Shown here piece by piece: positions 4,332 to 5,734 of a DNA stretch of 5,734 bases (positions are counted from its first letter, which is position 1; the number at the start of each line of letters is the position of its first letter). The translations under genes were made by a program, and so were the position numbers. The DNA comes from an uncultured Oscillospiraceae bacterium (GTDB taxonomy: Bacteria; Bacillota; Clostridia; Oscillospirales; Oscillospiraceae). The stretch lies in assembly GCA_934635545.1 (NCBI GenBank), contig CAKTZN010000118.1, positions 1 through 5,734 on the forward strand. Direction: 5' to 3'. The notes below the pieces were generated by a model. The model had not been told where the DNA came from. It searched no databases and saw only the letters and a list, made by a program, of their open reading frames with translations.

Positions 4332-5734
4332 TTACTCCTCGTCCTCGGCCTCGTCGGCGGCGGGGGTCAGCAGAGCGCGGATGGACAGGGAGATCTTCTG
4401 CTTCTCTTCGTCGATGGCAGTGATCTTGGCGTCCACCATCTGGCCCTCGGACAGGACGTCACCGGGCTTCTCGATGCGGCGGTCAGCGATCTGGGAGATG
4501 TGGATCAGGCCATCCACGCCGGGCACGACCTCGGCAAAGGCGCCGAAGGCCATCAGCTTCACGATGCGGACGTTGGCAACGTCGCCCACCTTATAGGTCT
4601 CCATGAACTTATCCCAGGGATTGCAGGAGTGATCCTTCACGCCCAGAGAGATCTTGCGCTTCTCGGGATCGAAGGAGATGACATACACGTCCAGAGGATC
4701 GCCAACAGAGACGACCTCGGCGGGATTCTTGATGCGGCTCCAGCTCAGCTCGGAGATGTGGACCATGCCGTCCACGCCGCCGATGTCCACGAACACGCCG
4801 TAGGAGGTCATGGACTTGACAACGCCGTTGTAGTGCTTGCCGACCTCGATGTTGTTCCAGATCTCAGCCTGAGCGGCCTGACGGGCCTCGTACTGCACGG
4901 CACGGATGGAACCCACCACGCGGCGGCGGGCACGGTTGACCTCGGTGATGCGCAGGGAGACGGTCTTGCCGATCATCTCGCTCAGCTCAGCGCCGCGGGG
5001 CTGGCCGGACTGGGAAGCGGGAACGAACACGCGCACGCCCTTGACGTTGACAACGATGCCGCCCTTGTTCTCCTCGGTGACCTTGCCTTCCAGGGTGGTC
5101 TTGTTCTCGCAGGCCTCTGCGATGTCGTCCCACACCTTCACGGCGTCCAGACGCTTCTTGGACAGCATGGCATAGCCCTCCACGTCGTTGACGCGGATGA
5201 TGTAAGTCTCGATCTCGTCGCCGACCTTCACCACGTCCTCGGGCTTGACGTTGGGATCAGCGGACAGCTCGTCGATGGCAATATAGCCAGCCTGCTTGCA
5301 GCCCAGATCGACCTGCACCTCGGTGGGGCCGATGGCTGTCACGATACCGGTTACCTTCTCTCCTGTATTTAAAGTCTTAAAAGATTTTTCCAGCATTTCC
5401 TCGAAGCTTTCTTCCATAGCTTCATTGTTCTTGATTTCTTCGCTCATCGTTTCGTTTACCTCCTTAATGATGCTCGCCGGTGTGGACGCGCCGGCTGTAA
5501 GCCCCGCCACGGAACATCCCTTAAGAAAGTATGGCTCAAGTTCCTTCGCGCCCTGGATCTGATAGACCCGGGGACATCTCTCGCCGCAAATCTCTGTCAA
5601 GTGTTGGGTGTTGGCACTCTTACGATCTCCGACCACGACCATAACGTCAACCCTAGCGGCCAGTTCAGCCGCTTCCGATTGCCGTCTTTGCGTAGCATTA
5701 CATATTGTATCAAATAATTTCGCGTTTGTACACT
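4332..5734 (-). CDS. ispH-rpsA: IspH (HMB-PP reductase)-ribosomal protein S1 fusion, 5' end outside the window
   Basis: The frame is open to the right edge. The first ~95 residues are the C-terminal part of IspH, the [4Fe-4S] enzyme that makes IPP and DMAPP at the end of the MEP pathway. Visible are the last cluster cysteine (TICNATQRRQ, Cys codon 5702-5700), the substrate loop VVGDRKSANT and TAGASTP. The protein continues in frame into 371 residues (from ATG 5447) with an acidic start and four S1 RNA-binding domains at about 27-98, 116-183, 200-271 and 286-357. The last two are the most canonical (YGVFVDIG...GMVHISELS; FGAFAEV...GLIHISQIA). The tail is acidic (DEAEDEE). This fusion is typical of Clostridia. 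The S1 part should help mRNA bind the ribosome. An internal SD and ATG could also release S1 alone. A terminator follows. Confidence 0.95.
   Translation of the reverse strand, partial: CTNAKLFDTICNATQRRQSEAAELAARVDVMVVVGDRKSANTQHLTEICGERCPRVYQIQGAKELEPYFLKGCSVAGLTAGASTPASIIKEVNETMSEEIKNNEAMEESFEEMLEKSFKTLNTGEKVTGIVTAIGPTEVQVDLGCKQAGYIAIDELSADPNVKPEDVVKVGDEIETYIIRVNDVEGYAMLSKKRLDAVKVWDDIAEACENKTTLEGKVTEENKGGIVVNVKGVRVFVPASQSGQPRGAELSEMIGKTVSLRITEVNRARRRVVGSIRAVQYEARQAAQAEIWNNIEVGKHYNGVVKSMTSYGVFVDIGGVDGMVHISELSWSRIKNPAEVVSVGDPLDVYVISFDPEKRKISLGVKDHSCNPWDKFMETYKVGDVANVRIVKLMAFGAFAEVVPGVDGLIHISQIADRRIEKPGDVLSEGQMVDAKITAIDEEKQKISLSIRALLTPAADEAEDEE
5445..5465 (-). promoter_or_regulatory. Internal ribosome binding site and ATG at the IspH/S1 junction
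   Basis: Within the fused frame, AAGGAGGT (5465-5458), an eight-base perfect complement of the 16S rRNA 3' tail, precedes the in-frame ATG at 5447-5445. The distance from AAGGAGG to the ATG is 11 nt. Translation from here would give a free 371-residue S1 protein beginning MSEEIKNNEAMEES, a plausible native N-terminus. The SD also encodes the Lys-Glu-Val at the end of IspH, so chance is possible. The spacing is slightly longer than optimal. Confidence 0.55.

Noticed and set aside
4332..5370. Internal repetition that might be a DNA repeat array
   Set aside because: This is the protein-level repetition of four S1 domains. The DNA copies are too diverged to be a tandem repeat.
4095..5372. 425-codon open frame on the plus strand opposite rpsA
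   Set aside because: It is a shadow of the S1 coding sequence, rich in Asp, His, Leu and Gly with periodic patterns mirroring the S1 repeats, and it runs through the terminator and the spoIVFA start.

Overview
This window is a stretch of core chromosome from a GC-rich (by eye near 60%), endospore-forming member of class Clostridia, most likely Oscillospiraceae/Ruminococcaceae. Three things point there: an IspH-ribosomal protein S1 fusion, a SpoIVFA-SpoIVFB pair, and strong AGGAGG ribosome binding sites. The assignment is inferred from gene content, not from a search. All genes lie on the minus strand, so the biological order runs from the right end of the window to the left.

Right end (5734 to 4332): the C-terminal part of IspH, the last enzyme of the MEP isoprenoid pathway, is fused in frame to a four-domain S1-type RNA-binding protein. 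The gene enters from outside the window. A perfect anti-SD complement lies at the fusion junction 11 nt before an in-frame ATG, and codon use changes at the same point. The S1 part may therefore also be made as a separate protein. A strong 15-bp hairpin terminator (4272-4305) closes the unit.

Middle (4193 to 2724): a good sigma-E-like promoter leads into spoIVFA (LytM/M23 domain, single membrane anchor). Its 3' end overlaps spoIVFB (M50 intramembrane protease) by 14 nt. The promoter type and the gene pair agree with the known mother-cell role in pro-sigma-K processing.

Left (2749 to 198): a sigma-A-like promoter sits across the spoIVFB stop codon and precedes a radical SAM protein (TIGR03960-like). 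That gene overlaps by 8 nt a small DUF2344/TIGR03936-like partner. Both families are conserved, but I know of no established function. At the left edge (47 to 1) is the first 15 codons of ribosomal protein L19, behind its own candidate promoter and a structured leader of about 90 nt.

There is no gene-free stretch over 300 bases. The two longest gaps are 4138-4331 (terminator and sigma-E promoter) and 48-197 (L19 promoter and leader). I saw no mobile elements, tRNA or rRNA genes, CRISPR arrays or phage genes. The region is not an accessory island. Its interest lies in the fusion gene with an internal start, the stage-specific promoters, the atypical SpoIVF proteins and the uncharacterised radical SAM pair.
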